From Alnus glutinosa (Eukaryota > Streptophyta > Magnoliopsida > Fagales > Betulaceae): a stretch of DNA of 64,000 bases. The stretch's first letter is position 1; each line of letters starts with the position of its first letter. Location of the stretch: assembly GCF_958979055.1 (NCBI RefSeq), contig NC_084894.1, positions 191,001 through 255,000 of the forward strand, in the 5' to 3' direction. Shown one piece after another: positions 1 to 11,910 of this stretch. Made by a program: the position numbers and the translations under genes. The notes beneath the pieces are model-generated. The model had not been told where the DNA came from. It searched no databases and saw only the letters and a list, made by a program, of their open reading frames with translations.

Positions 1-1190
1 TTTAATTAAACGGGTCACCCATTTTAACTCTAATCTGTTCATGAAGATTGCCAATCCCACGTTTTTTCCATTAGAAGATATAAAGATAGTAAAAAAAAAA
101 GGCTATTTGTTTGGTGAGATCCAGGCGGAGGGAAAGGGGCAACCAATATTAGAGAGCATTGTACCCGAGGAGTTTACACCTGTTCTTCCATGTCTGAAAG
201 TGATGTTTTGAGGTGGGAAAAAAAAAAGGAGAAGAAAACTGGTCTTCCACAAATATTAATGATTAATGTTAATGTTACCAGTTACCTCTTGTTTCCGACT
301 CTCCTCTTATTTTGCCCACCTTATCAGAGTTGTATTGTGGAAAAAGTACTCAGAACTTTCATTTGTTCAATTTTCCTGCTCAAAAAAGCACAAAAAGTCT
401 AAAGTGGCTTTTAATGATATTCAAAGCACAAAAAAGTCTACGGCACCTAATGAAATTCAAGGTTCAACTTTGCCCATGCACCTTAGACGGGATGAAAAAG
501 TCCCGACCCGGATCCAGCAAATATAAGAGGCTTCTTATAAAGCCTACTTGAGGTGGACGAAAAGTCCAAAATTTGCTCAATCAAGCAGAGGCCTCATCAT
601 ATTAACTCTCTCACATTTGCCATCTAGAAAGCAAAATTGTTAGAAATATCTATCCGAAAAAAAGTCCCCAACTTGATTGTCTTTGTTCTTTTAGGTATAC
701 CCATCACTGGTTCTACGTGTTTAGCTGTCAATTTCAACATTAAAACACAGTTGGCAGTCATGGGAAAATGTTGAAATCAATTTACCAGCTCTCAGTAGTC
801 AGTACCACTGAAAAAAACACACAGGCCAAATGAAAGGGCTTTCCAAAATACAATATATAATACGACATGCAAATTTTGATAGTTGCAGATGTAGGAAAAA
901 GGACCACTGTTCTGGGTACAAGAATGTATATCAAGATCAGTTCAAGCTAACCCAAACTTGCAATGAGGGCTCCCAAGCCTCAATCCATCCCCACCCAAAG
1001 AACTACTGTCATATCCAAAAAATAAAATTTCGGGAGGCCACCTTCGGGTGTTGCTTGAAACTACCTGACAAAAGCCGCATTATACCTCTCTGTATCTTCG
1101 AGAATGAAAATATTAGTCTCCATAAGCAAATGATTACTTTCACCAGTCAGCTTACTCTAGAGTATTCGCAGCCAAATCCATCTAGACACT
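1..1190. other. 3' flank of the glucosidase II beta gene; no gene seen
   Basis: AT-rich sequence downstream of the PSL4-type stop codon. It should contain that gene's 3' UTR. I see no exon, RNA gene or transposon end here. Reading frames in this stretch are short and resemble no family I know. Confidence 0.5.
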
Positions 1191-4100
1191 TCAAAGTTCA
1201 TCATGGCTCTGTGGTTGTTCTTTATTCATCAAGTCTAGTTTATGTTGTAGTTCCTATCACATTTCATTACACATCCACATCCATTAGGATTCAGTGCAGA
1301 AGAGAAGCAACTAAAACTGCAATTATTTAGGAGCAAATTTCTTTTTTAAAAGAAAAGGTACCTGCAGCTTTTCTTCAAGGCAAAGAGCTGGGGTAGATAA
1401 CAATGCCACGTATCTGCCACAAGAAAATTAACAGTTAGTTAGAGAGGGAGGGAGAGAGACAGAGAGAGAGAGAGAGGGAGAGAGAGCAATTCTTACTCGC
1501 AACGACTTGGTTCATCCACGTCAGCAACCTCATTTTTCAGCCCACATCTTAACTTGACCTGTAAAACATCACAGACAAATGTAGAAGGCATCAAATCTAC
1601 CTTTTTATTTTCTAGTTTGAAATTCTCAGATTTATAGGAACGTTTAATTTTCACATTCTGGTCTACAGTAACCCTTTCCTCATAAAATACGGGTGCCATT
1701 TACAGCTACTACTCACCCCACCCTTTCAAAAAATGAGCACTTTCCACCAAATACTCTTCAACTTTTTTTTTCTTTTTTCTTTTTTTAATTTTTTTTATAG
1801 ATCCTTATCCCAGTGGGCCATAAAAAAAGATAGTCTTACAAATAATCCACTTATGTGCATATTAAAACTCTTGTACAACTTCATAACGTGACCAATTAAA
1901 CCATTGCTGCTAAACAACCTCAATCATCTGAAACAAGAATAAAGAGACATAAGGAATCAACCTTGTTAAAGACGAGAAGCACCACCCTACTTGTTAGCAT
2001 GGCAGTAAGTACCTTAAAAAAGGAGCACTTAAAACCAAATACCCATTCATTTTTATAATAGATCTTTATCCCCATGGGGCATAAAAAAGATAGTCTTATA
2101 AAGAACCCCTTATGTGCATATCCTAGTACAACTTCCAAAAGAGACCAATTAAACCATTTCTGCTAAACAACCTCAATCATCTAAAACAAGAATCAGGGTA
2201 CGTAAGGAATCATCCTTGTTAAAGAAAACAGAAGCATGCCCCTACTTATTAGCATGGCAGTAAATACCTTCAGACTTCTATCAGGCCCATTCCAGCATTT
2301 GTCACCATTTGAAAATACCATGACTCTATATGAATCCTCAAATTTGTCCCAGCGCCTATTTACAAAAAGGAAAATGGAGAAAATAGAAAGAAATGAGTTG
2401 ATTGAAAATGAAGAAATATGTAAATCTCTGAAAGAGAGAAAGATGTCAAAGTAAGACGAGCCACATTGTGCATGCGTGTATGTAGAGACCATGTCTACAT
2501 CAGACACAAAAATGAGAAACCTATATTCTTGAATATTTCCAGAGCAAATTCCAGAAGGAATATCATAAGATGTGATGAACCCGCAAGAATTGGCTACAAC
2601 TCTACTGCATGCCAACTGACAAGATAAGGTGATATATATGCATTAGAATGGTACCAATTATTTTTAGTCTATACCAGGAGATCTAAGAGATGGTACAATT
2701 ATGTCATTTTCACTATTCAATGTACCATTCTTCTTGATCCCAGGACATCAATCTAGAGCAACTTGATTGATTGGACAACTAAGATACTCAATTGAAACAT
2801 CTCTGACAAAGATCTCCCAAATGATACCTCAAATAACACAGGCATAAAAAGAGCCCAGAAAGCTAGAAATGCAAAGTACATAAAGATATGTAATAGACAC
2901 CAACCCCAAACGAGTTGTAGTATGCCCCTCCTCCTGGGAAGCTTGTTTATATGGGCAGACTTTGTAAACATACCTGAACCAAAATTTGATTTCCCAAAGG
3001 AAAGAAAAATGAAAATGATTACTATTGCAATTTCCTTGAAAACCCAAAACATCATATGAAGACAATAGTCAATAACAGTTTAGGGTAAGATAAAATTTCT
3101 AACTTGTTCTCCTTGCCCTCAAAGCAACGACCATAGAATGAATAGAACTCCTTCTCAGGCCCTGTGATATTACAACTCGAGTTCAGCTTATGGAAGCCAA
3201 GTGACCAACAAACTTCCTCACAATGAAGACAAATGGTACAGCACAAATATAGATACAGTCCATCATGTACTAACCAAAATCATGTTTCAGCTTTTGCGAC
3301 AAACTTGATATTCTTGACTCAATTTTGGACAACTTGGCACTGGACTCATCATATTCTTTGCGTACATTAGCGGCCTCTAAAGAAGTCAAAATGATACAGA
3401 GAAAGTCATTTCCTTGTATTTATTTTCATTGCTGAGTACTATATAACTTAAAACTTCAGTTTGTACCTGACTGGTTCACTGGAGCCTGGAATAAATTAAC
3501 AGCACGTAGAATGTTTTGTACGGTCTTTTGTATCTTCTCCAACCAAGATGGGTTACTTGGGATTGTCATATCTAAAATAAGTTAGATTATTAAAAGTAGG
3601 TTATATCAAAACAGCTTGCATTGAAGGATAACAACTTATTCACCGAGAACAATCTGTTGCAAACCTGACAAGTCTGATTCAATTTCTGAGTCAGATTTGT
3701 AAGAAGAACTAGGGTCATCATGATCCTCATCCCTAAAATCTTCATCTACGTCATCTTCTACATCATCATTATCATCATCATATCTTTCGCTGTCATTATC
3801 AGTTTCGGAAGCGTAGCCATCAGATTCTTCACCATGTGTGCCCCTAGGCAGCTCTTCATGCTCTTCATGCTCATTGTCTTTTGTAGCATCAACTTCTTCT
3901 GTTTGCTTTGCAGTAGTCTCTCCTGTCCAGCGAGAAGCAACAAGGCGACCCAACTCTTCCTTTGATAACCCCTCAGTATTTTCAGATACATCATTTCCCT
4001 AAGGACAGCAAAGGCGAATACCAATAGGCTTATAGTTAAGAACTCCAGGAACAAGGAAGTTAAGAAAAATGCAAAATTTAAGGGATGCGACAATTTCCGA

Positions 4101-7100
4101 TTCCAAGAAAATTGAGAAACAAAAAAAAGCAGCCCCCCCCCCCCCCCTACCCCCCAAAAAAATAAATAAAAAATAAAAGAAGAAACAACTTTTCATTCTG
4201 ATATATATAAATCTTGATATGCTAAGTATCAGTGAGGGCTGAGAAATACGCAAAAATATATCTGCAATATATCAACATTCCAACAGAAAATACTTTTTAT
4301 TTCTGGCTAAAGTTTCATGTGGAGCCTCCTCTTTCAAAATTTCATCTTCAAAGTATTAATCACCATATTATCATGTCTGTTGTATATATTGTAACTAATG
4401 TACATTCTAGGAGTTAGAAGCATCAAGAAAATATAGGTTTTCAATGTAAATATAATTATTTTCATTCTGAGAAGCAATGTTATTTCTGAGAAGCAAAATC
4501 ACAGTCTATAGAACAGTTAGGTTATAAACAAAAAACAACTACTCATGAAGAAAAAAAAAATTAACAAACAAACAACTAAAGCAATCAAGTAGTGTGGTAA
4601 GTTAGATTTGGAGATAACAGAGGACATCAAAGAATAAAATTATATTTCCAATCAAATAGAATTGGAGGGAAAAATATCAAGATAGTGGCTTCATGAGGAG
4701 ACACCTTGCTTCCAGAATCAGGTAAAACTGCAGACTCTTCCTTTGCTTCTGCTGCAGGCTACATTGAGATAAATGGATAAGATATGGAAGTTCACTCTAC
4801 ATCTATTTGGGGAAGATATGAAAGATTGATTACTACTCTCTACACTTATTTGGGGAAGAGAAATGCAACTGCATGGAATGTTGATTTACCTGTTCTACTT
4901 CATTAACCAGAGATCCTTCACTTCCTGAAGTATCACTGTGCTCAACTTCAGCTGTTGGCTCATCATTGTCCTTTGCCACATCCTATTAAAGGCTGTGAAT
5001 GAGAAACTAGTAGAAACAAACTATTTGCAATTGAGAAATAACGAACCAATCACCGGTAAATTCACATGGATGTATACACTTCATTATACAGAGATGTTTG
5101 CGGCTTTATCCAGGTACAGACACCAATAGGTATATACAACATTTGTGTGACAAATTTGACAAATCTAACATCCCAACCCTTGATTAGTCTAACCTAACTC
5201 AGTGGATCAAATGTCATTAAACACGTTAATTAATTTTATCAATTTTGTGATATTAAAAATAATTTTTCAAAGCTTCATAAATTCAGTTTAGTCGCATATG
5301 TGCATGAAATTGCATGAGAATTCTATTTTAAGCACTTAAATGCCATCTAAATTTATTTGTAGCATGATCATTTTAATAGATAAATATTTTAAATGCTATT
5401 ATTTAAGCCAAATAAGCCCTTGCAGCCCCCCTAGTTCTTTTTGGAAAAGGAAAAACCCTAGACCTATAAAAAGACCCCTTATGTCTGTGTATCCCTATTG
5501 CCTCTCATTCTCTCAAAATTTTCACAAAGTTTCAAGGGAACACAAAGCCCCCTAGCCCCTGTACCAAACGGCCACCATAGTTTCTTAGAGAAAAATTCAT
5601 TCTCTTCAATTCTTCTACATCACATGGCCAAGAACACACCCTAGCAACAGAGTCTGCTTCAAAATGTCATCTCCCAATTGTAAGTTTACTTGTTCTCCTG
5701 CTTTTCATTCAAAGTTTATGTTAAAGTTTTAGCTTCAATAAAACTGTGCATCATTTTTTGTAAGTTTACATTAGTTTATGTAAGATATATGATAAGATTG
5801 CATGAACTCAAGATTTCAAGATTTTCACAAACCTGGAATATCATATAGACATGAAGATTTTACTGATTTACTAATGATCTACATCACACAAATTCATTTT
5901 ACATAGTTTTACACGTTAAGGAATTGATTCATAAAGTTTCATGAAAACATAATCACGTGACTTTAGTTCAATTTGATTTCACAAAGATGAATTCAAACCA
6001 TCATGTAGCAATCGGCCATAGGCCTGGCCACACACCCTTTATTGCATCAAAAAGTTTTATTTCAACACCGAATTGATTATAAGCATTCTAGTAAGTGTTT
6101 TCATTAAAAAGAACTTTCAAGAACTGAATTTAGGGGTATTTTTTGGTCTGGACAGAAACTCCAGGGACCAAAAAATCAACCCCAAAGTCCCAAAATCAAT
6201 TTTTAAATTCAAGCAATCAATTCCTATATGTTCTAAGAAGATTTCGGGTTCATACCACTTTGATTTTTCAAGAAAAATCACATGCATAGCTACTGATTTT
6301 ATTAAAGTGCATGAAGTTCATGAAAAGTTTTTAGAACACATGTTTGATCCATTTAGTTTAGGTTATGGGCCCCAAGAGACATTTGTAGCTAATTGGACCC
6401 AAGCTAGTTTAATGTGTAGTTAAGCCTGATTTAGTGTTTTTGGGCTTTAAAATTTTGAACTTAGTTCGGAGAAGGTCCAGATGGGCTAATTTTGGTAATT
6501 GCCCAATTTAGAAGGCCCAAGAATAGGTTTAAGAATTTCTGAAAATTTTTAGAAGTTTCTAAAATAAAAAAGGCTAAAAAGCATTTCTCTGGAAGAAAAT
6601 GTTTTAAAAATCTAGCAAGTTCAAGATTAAATTATTTTTGCAAAAAGAACGTTTATTTAAATAAGATGAGTTATTTTCGGAATTATTTCCAAAAAGAAAC
6701 TGTGTTTAACCACAATTAAACCCTAAGCCTACATTTTTAAGAAAGAATTTTAAGAATAAGCCGGTCAGCCTACTTGCAGCTTAGGAGTTAGTGATGTTCC
6801 TTACCTCTTCTATGTACATGTTTTATGCTATGCTTTGATAAAATGTTATGACTTTATACATGTTATAACTTTATTGAAGCTACAAAATGTTTATGTTTAT
6901 GTTTATGATATCACGTGTTATGCTTTTATTTTTTGATGAATAATAATTTTATTAATAGGAGAAGCAAAACTCGTGTACATGAAAAGTATACAAAAGAAGC
7001 TACCACTATAACACTACAGTCTCATATTGGGAAGAAGAGTTGGCCATATAGAATGAGTGGTTTGTAGGAAAAAAAAAAAAAATCATGAGTGCTAAGTCTC

Positions 7101-10100
7101 ACATTAGTTACTTGTAAGGTGAAATTGAGTTTTATAAGTGATCCTAGGGAAGTTCCAAATTGACTAGTCATTTTGGAGTGATAGTGCAGCTGTGGTTAGC
7201 GCTTTTCCCTAAGTCGTTACAAATGATATCAGAGCTACCTACTAGTGCACCATGTGGTACTGTTAGCACCACATGGCATAGCCCTAACGAGAACGTCAGA
7301 GATTTAAAAGGGGGGAGTTTGTGACACCCCGATCCCATATTGGGAAGAAAGTTGCCCATACAGAGTGGGTGGTTTGTAAAAAAAAACTCATGTGTGCTAA
7401 GTCTTACATTGGTTACTTACTAGTGAAATTGGGCTTTATAAGTAATTTTAGGAAAACCTCAAATTGACTAGTCCTTTTAGGGTGATATCGCAAATATGGC
7501 TAGTGTTTTTCGTTGGGTCGTTACAATTTCATCTAGTCACCAAAGCCTTCTGCTTTCAGCCACATGTTCTCAAATTTAAAGTAGCGAGATCCTCAAGCCA
7601 TACCTCAACTATCGAGCAAAATAGGAAAATGGTATGATAAGGGTCGAGGGAGACGACGCTAAAGCCTTCGGATTTTATTTTATGGAAGTTCTGTTCAAGT
7701 TTTGAAAATGTTATGATGTTATGAGATAAAAGTTTAAGTAACAGAAAAGAAAGTTTGGGCATATGAAGAGGAAGATTATTTTGGCCTAAGAAAAGATAGA
7801 AGCACGATACCGGACTAGGATGGAGCTCAACCGCCCAAAGGTGGTTCATCACCTAGTGTGCTAAGCTGAGTGCGCCTAAAATTAATCAACTAGTCAGAGG
7901 ACACGTCCGTGGCTACGGATTGTTGCCATGATCCAAGGATTGCAAAATCCTAGCATACAAAGCGTAACAACATGCATTGGCCATAGTAAGAGAAGAAGAA
8001 AGGTAATTTCTTAAGCTCAATGTTAGGAAGAAAGAATTTTAAGAGTTTCCCTAATATTGTCAATTAGATGCTTTTCAGGTAAATTTTTTGAAGGAATTGT
8101 ATTTACTCATAGTATAAGATAAAGAAAGAGATTTTCTTAAGTTCTATTTTAAAAGGAACTTTGTTAAGAATTTTCTTTTCATGCTGAAGTCAAGGTTTTC
8201 AAAGACAGTTTAGAATAGTTTAAGAATCTTCTTTATTATGTTGTATGAAGTGTTTTCAAAGAATTTTTTTTAAAGAAAAGGTTTTTACCCAATCAGTTTT
8301 AAATTGGTTGGGAGTTATTACTTACTGAGCCTTTTCGCTCACTTGTTTTGTTTTCATGTTTTCAAGTCAGTATAAAATTGCAGTAGGAGGACAGATGCAA
8401 TTTAGATGGGGGGACTTCATTTCATGTCATGATTTAAGATTAACTTATTTTCAATTAGTGCCTAAGGGCAAGAAAATTTTCCAGACACTTTAATTATGCT
8501 ATGATTAGACCCTTACATTTATGCATTTATGTTTCATAAATTCTTTTAAACTCATGCATTTAACATGTTATGAAGTGCTCTGCTGTTCCTATTTATGACC
8601 TTTTGGCCTTTGAGGCTTCTAGGTTAACAACCCTAATCCTTATGGATTGGGGGTGTTACAGCTCAATAAGTGAATGCAGAAGTTTTAGATGTGGCTGTTG
8701 AAGGAAGAATAATCACCCCAAGTGCAAGAAGTTTCAAAGTGTACCATGTGCTTCCCGTTCGTGTTTCAGCTTAAATAGTTAAAAGGCGAGGGGAATATGT
8801 TTGATTTGACAAAGTGATTTGCCAAATAGAATTTTCAAACAATTGTGACCCTAAGATTTATACAGAACAGAAAAATGAACGAATAAGTACAGTACAGATG
8901 TTAAATCTAAATGTTTGTTGTAAGTTGAGCATCAAATTAATGTTATGGTTTACATGACAACCTGATATGAAGAAGAATCCTCCAAAAGTCCAATCTCATC
9001 GTCCTGCATACTTTCAGTGGGTATTTCTTCACTATCAGTATTCTCCACAGCTGCGGTTTTATCCGGATTATCTTCCTGCTCAGCTTTGTTTTCTTCCTCA
9101 TTAGCCTTCTCCTCAGCTTCCTTTCTTTCCTTCTCTTCTTTTTCTTTCTGTAAACGTTCTTTCTCCTCTGCCTTTTCAATTTCTTCTTTACGCTCTGCAT
9201 TGAAGGTGAAGAAAAATAACAATTACTTGATGGTAAACTTCACATACCAAACAACTACTAGAGTATACCCAAGTGACATACTTATATCCACGAGTCAGAA
9301 AGAGGACCAAGGTACTTTGAGAACAGTATAATTTTTTTATCTTTACTGCAAGCTCAACAGCACATGGCTCATCATGTCTCCTTGAGCCCTCTTCATTCCA
9401 AATTAGAATGGTTACCAACGTCCTATTATTAATGTAACACCACTGCATCACACTCCATATGGAAACTTTATGAAGGTTATGCCCTAATTAGAACATCTTC
9501 CAATAAGAATTTCTTGCTCGCAGACATGGGGTGATTTGTTTAAATAAGCAACTTTAGGAGCACAAGTCCCTTAATACTTGAAACAAGTTACTATTTTCTA
9601 ATTGGATATTAACAGATGGGACTTCCACAAAATTCATAGGTCCACCAATTAACGTATATGACCATATACTTAATTTTCTATACCAAATATGAACTTATTC
9701 AACTCCAAATAGTTGGGCTACAACCTAGGGTGAATCACCTAGTTAGAACCATACCTTTAAGCTGTTGAACAAGCCCTTTCAATATTTTCTCCTCGGCCTT
9801 CAACCTTGACAGGTCTGCCTCATCTTTTGCTAAACCGAGTTTTGCTTGTTCGACTTCCTGCTGTCGTAAAGCAACCCCCTCTTGATATGTAGCGATCTTT
9901 TTCTTCAGCTTATCTCTAGCCACTTTGCCTGCCTCCCAGCACGTAATTGGGCACTTCACCTTACCATCATACTCATCACTCCCATCGCAACAATCTACAG
10001 ATCGTTGAAAATTAAACTCATTACAAAGAGTTGAGCAAACAGGTGAAAGTAAAACAGAGGATCTAGCAACAAAAACAGCATTTACAAGAAGATGTATTTG

Positions 10101-11330
10101 GAGGTATAACACCAACACAAGAAACAATTTCTCTTTCCACAACACAGGGAGCATTATCTTTCAAATGCAAGATTATGTCTGTTCAGTTTCAATTGGGACC
10201 AAGCATTCTCTATTCTGCTGGTCTCCTAAACTGTCCTGGTTAAGCTTCCGTGCAATCCTTTTAGTGTGCCTTAGAAAAGGGGAAAATTAATAGTTGGGTT
10301 GGCAACTTGAGTAATGAAAAATGCACAATGTTCTTGATAGTAATCAAAGAGATAAGGCCAGCCCATCAGGTAAACACTAAAAAAGCGAAGTGTCCGAGTC
10401 ATGAAGCAAAAAACACTTACCACATATACCATCATTCACTCTAGAAGAATATAAGAAAAGAGGAGCATGTCCTGCATTGCGACAATAGAATTTTCCAGCA
10501 GGGCATGCGGATGTACCTGTAAACCACAAAAGAAAATGTGAACAGAAATAACATACTGGAAGAAGAAGAAGAAGAAAATATCTTTCATAAAAAAAGAAAT
10601 TACAGCAATTCCTATTTCAAAGTGCAAAGATCAAAGAAATATGGCGGACCTCTAATTCCATCTATGATTGATGAAGATGGACCCTCGGTGCAGCATAAGT
10701 AAACAAGAAACCACAGCCATAGCAATATGGTAATGTAATGCCAATAGTTTTTTCTATGAATTATTATCAAAAGACACCACTAACATGAACCACATTCCAA
10801 AATGTTACAGAACGACAGTGTTACGATAAAAACAATATACCCATTTGGTCAAAATGGAAGAATCATACCCATTTGGTAAAAAAATAAATCAATCAAGGAG
10901 AGAGAGAGAGTAAAGAAAGAAAAAGAAAATAGAGGTAAGGAATGGAGAGAGAGAGAGAGAGAGAGATGAACCAGGCTCGTCAGTGCCATCAGGGCAATCG
11001 CAGAAGTCATCGTTAAGCTGGGCTTTGCTGAATTTCTTGGATCCATCTTTACATTTTATAAAATCCGACGACGTCTTGTAATACTTCTCGTCTGTGGTAA
11101 TGAACAAAACTAGATTAAAAATGAAAAGAAAAAAAGAAAAAAGAAAAAGAAGCAGGAACAGATAGATTTTGGAAAGAAACAATGGGTCGACCTTCCGGAG
11201 CAATCCCGATGAAGGGGTCTTTGAGAGGAGGATGAGGAGATGCCGATACTGATCTAACCGCAACCGGAGATCTCACAAAAAAAAGGCACATCACAAGTGA
11301 AATGAGACCGAAACCCATATTTAGCTTCAT
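1191..11330 (-). CDS. PSL4: Glucosidase II beta subunit (PRKCSH/PSL4-like), 16 exons
   Basis: Non-catalytic beta subunit of ER glucosidase II. In this family it holds the alpha subunit in the ER and presents N-glycans for glucose trimming during glycoprotein quality control. Exons, from the start: 11192-11330, 10972-11091, 10421-10516, 9755-9994, 8962-9194, 4890-4982, 4705-4758, 3644-3998, 3467-3571, 3275-3376, 3104-3161, 2905-2973, 2268-2355, 1497-1558, 1362-1413, 1191-1253. The sum is 1929 nt, or 642 residues, and stays in frame. In order it shows: a signal peptide; two LDL-receptor-A-like Cys repeats ([24 protein letters not shown]); a coiled coil; a Glu/Lys-rich stretch; an acidic Asp/Glu stretch near residue 400; a C-terminal MRH lectin domain ([29 protein letters not shown]); and a terminal HDEL ER-retrieval signal in the short last exon. 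The 4 kb intron between exons 5 and 6 hosts retroelement fossils. The start is the Met of the signal peptide. Family assignment is firm; the smallest exons are slightly less sure. Confidence 0.95.
1441..1487. repeat. GA-rich microsatellite in PSL4 intron
   Basis: Imperfect (GA)n tract next to the acceptor side of the third-last exon. Similar GA tracts lie at about 10902-10966 (intron 2) and 11381-11402 (5' leader) of the same gene. Confidence 0.8.
5166..8658 (+). mobile_element. Large solo LTR, probably Ty3/Gypsy chromovirus type
   Basis: This stretch fills most of a PSL4 intron. It opens with a slightly altered TGTAACATCCC-like terminus and closes with GGGGGTGTTACA. It contains a TATA-like promoter (CCTATAAAAAG near 5466) followed by a leader-like segment, and near the 3' side a TTACTTACTGAGCC...GCTCACTT motif that I associate with Tekay/Del-type LTRs. 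No gag or pol reading frame is present, so it is read as a solo LTR left by recombination. No clear target duplication was found. A TRIM element is nested inside it. It looks old. The boundaries, especially the left one, are approximate. Confidence 0.55.
7007..7525 (+). mobile_element. TRIM retrotransposon (miniature LTR element), nested in the solo LTR
   Basis: Two direct LTRs of about 210 bp (7007-7221 and 7320-7525) share a CATATTGGGAAGAA motif near the start, a TTTATAAGT motif, GACTAGTC, and a GTCGTTACA end. Between them is only about 98 bp. Just after the 5' LTR is TGATATCAGAGC, a close match to the initiator-tRNA-Met primer binding site. Just before the 3' LTR is a purine tract, AAAAGGGGGGAG. 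There is no coding capacity, as is usual for TRIMs. The two LTRs differ moderately, so the insertion is not recent. Related LTR fragments lie near 43290 and 61885. Confidence 0.85.
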
Positions 11331-11910
11331 CTTCTTCTGCCCAGTGCACCCAAATCAGTTCGAGCGATAGCGACTAGCGAGAGAGAGAGAGAGAGAGAGA
11401 GAGTCAGCAGTGGGACTTGGCGAAGAACTAGTTCAGCAATCAGCAGGCCCTGGAGAAGTTTTACGGAGGCCTTCCGCCTTATGGTACGGCTTAACCCACT
11501 GGATTAAAGCCTTAAAGGGGTAAGTAAGATGGTTTTGCCTCCACTAATTACATTTTTAACAACCCTTTCAATGCTTTGTTACTTGTCTTTGTAGTCTTAC
11601 CATTTTTAACACGATTGACAAATTTAAAAAGAATTCAAAACAAATGAATATAATGTCTGATATCTTTAATTAAATAATTTAAATTAGAGTTAATATATAT
11701 AATGTCTCTATATATATTTAATATAAAATAAATAAATTATTGTTAAAGGGTCGAAACGACGGCGTCCAGAATAAAATATCCCCTAAAGCCCTCTTAAAAA
11801 CTCTGACAAATGTAGACCGACGAATAGAAATGGATAGTCGTTTATCCTGAAGGCTTTCTTCCTTCACAGCTCGCTCGGACACGAGAGAAGAAGAAGAAGA
11901 AGAAGAAGCA
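11331..11910. promoter_or_regulatory. Divergent promoter region between PSL4 and the NusB gene
   Basis: About 580 bp separate the two divergent start codons. It holds a (GA)n tract at 11381-11402 in the PSL4 leader, an AT-rich middle (11620-11745), and a GAAGAA-rich leader just upstream of the NusB-gene ATG. No clean TATA box stands out on either side. Confidence 0.6.

Noticed and set aside
830-1330. 166-codon plus-strand reading frame
   Set aside because: It lies antisense to the last exons of the glucosidase II beta gene, including the HDEL exon, and resembles no family.
3720-3965. Hydrophobic plus-strand frame
   Set aside because: It is the antisense shadow of the acidic Asp/Glu-rich exon of PSL4; GAT/GAA codons read backwards give Ile/Ser/Phe.
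5151-5165. TGTGACA as the left end of the solo LTR
   Set aside because: The match to the right end (TGTTACA) is weaker in context than the TCTAACATCCCAACCC start a few bases later; neither gives a target duplication, so the border stays approximate.
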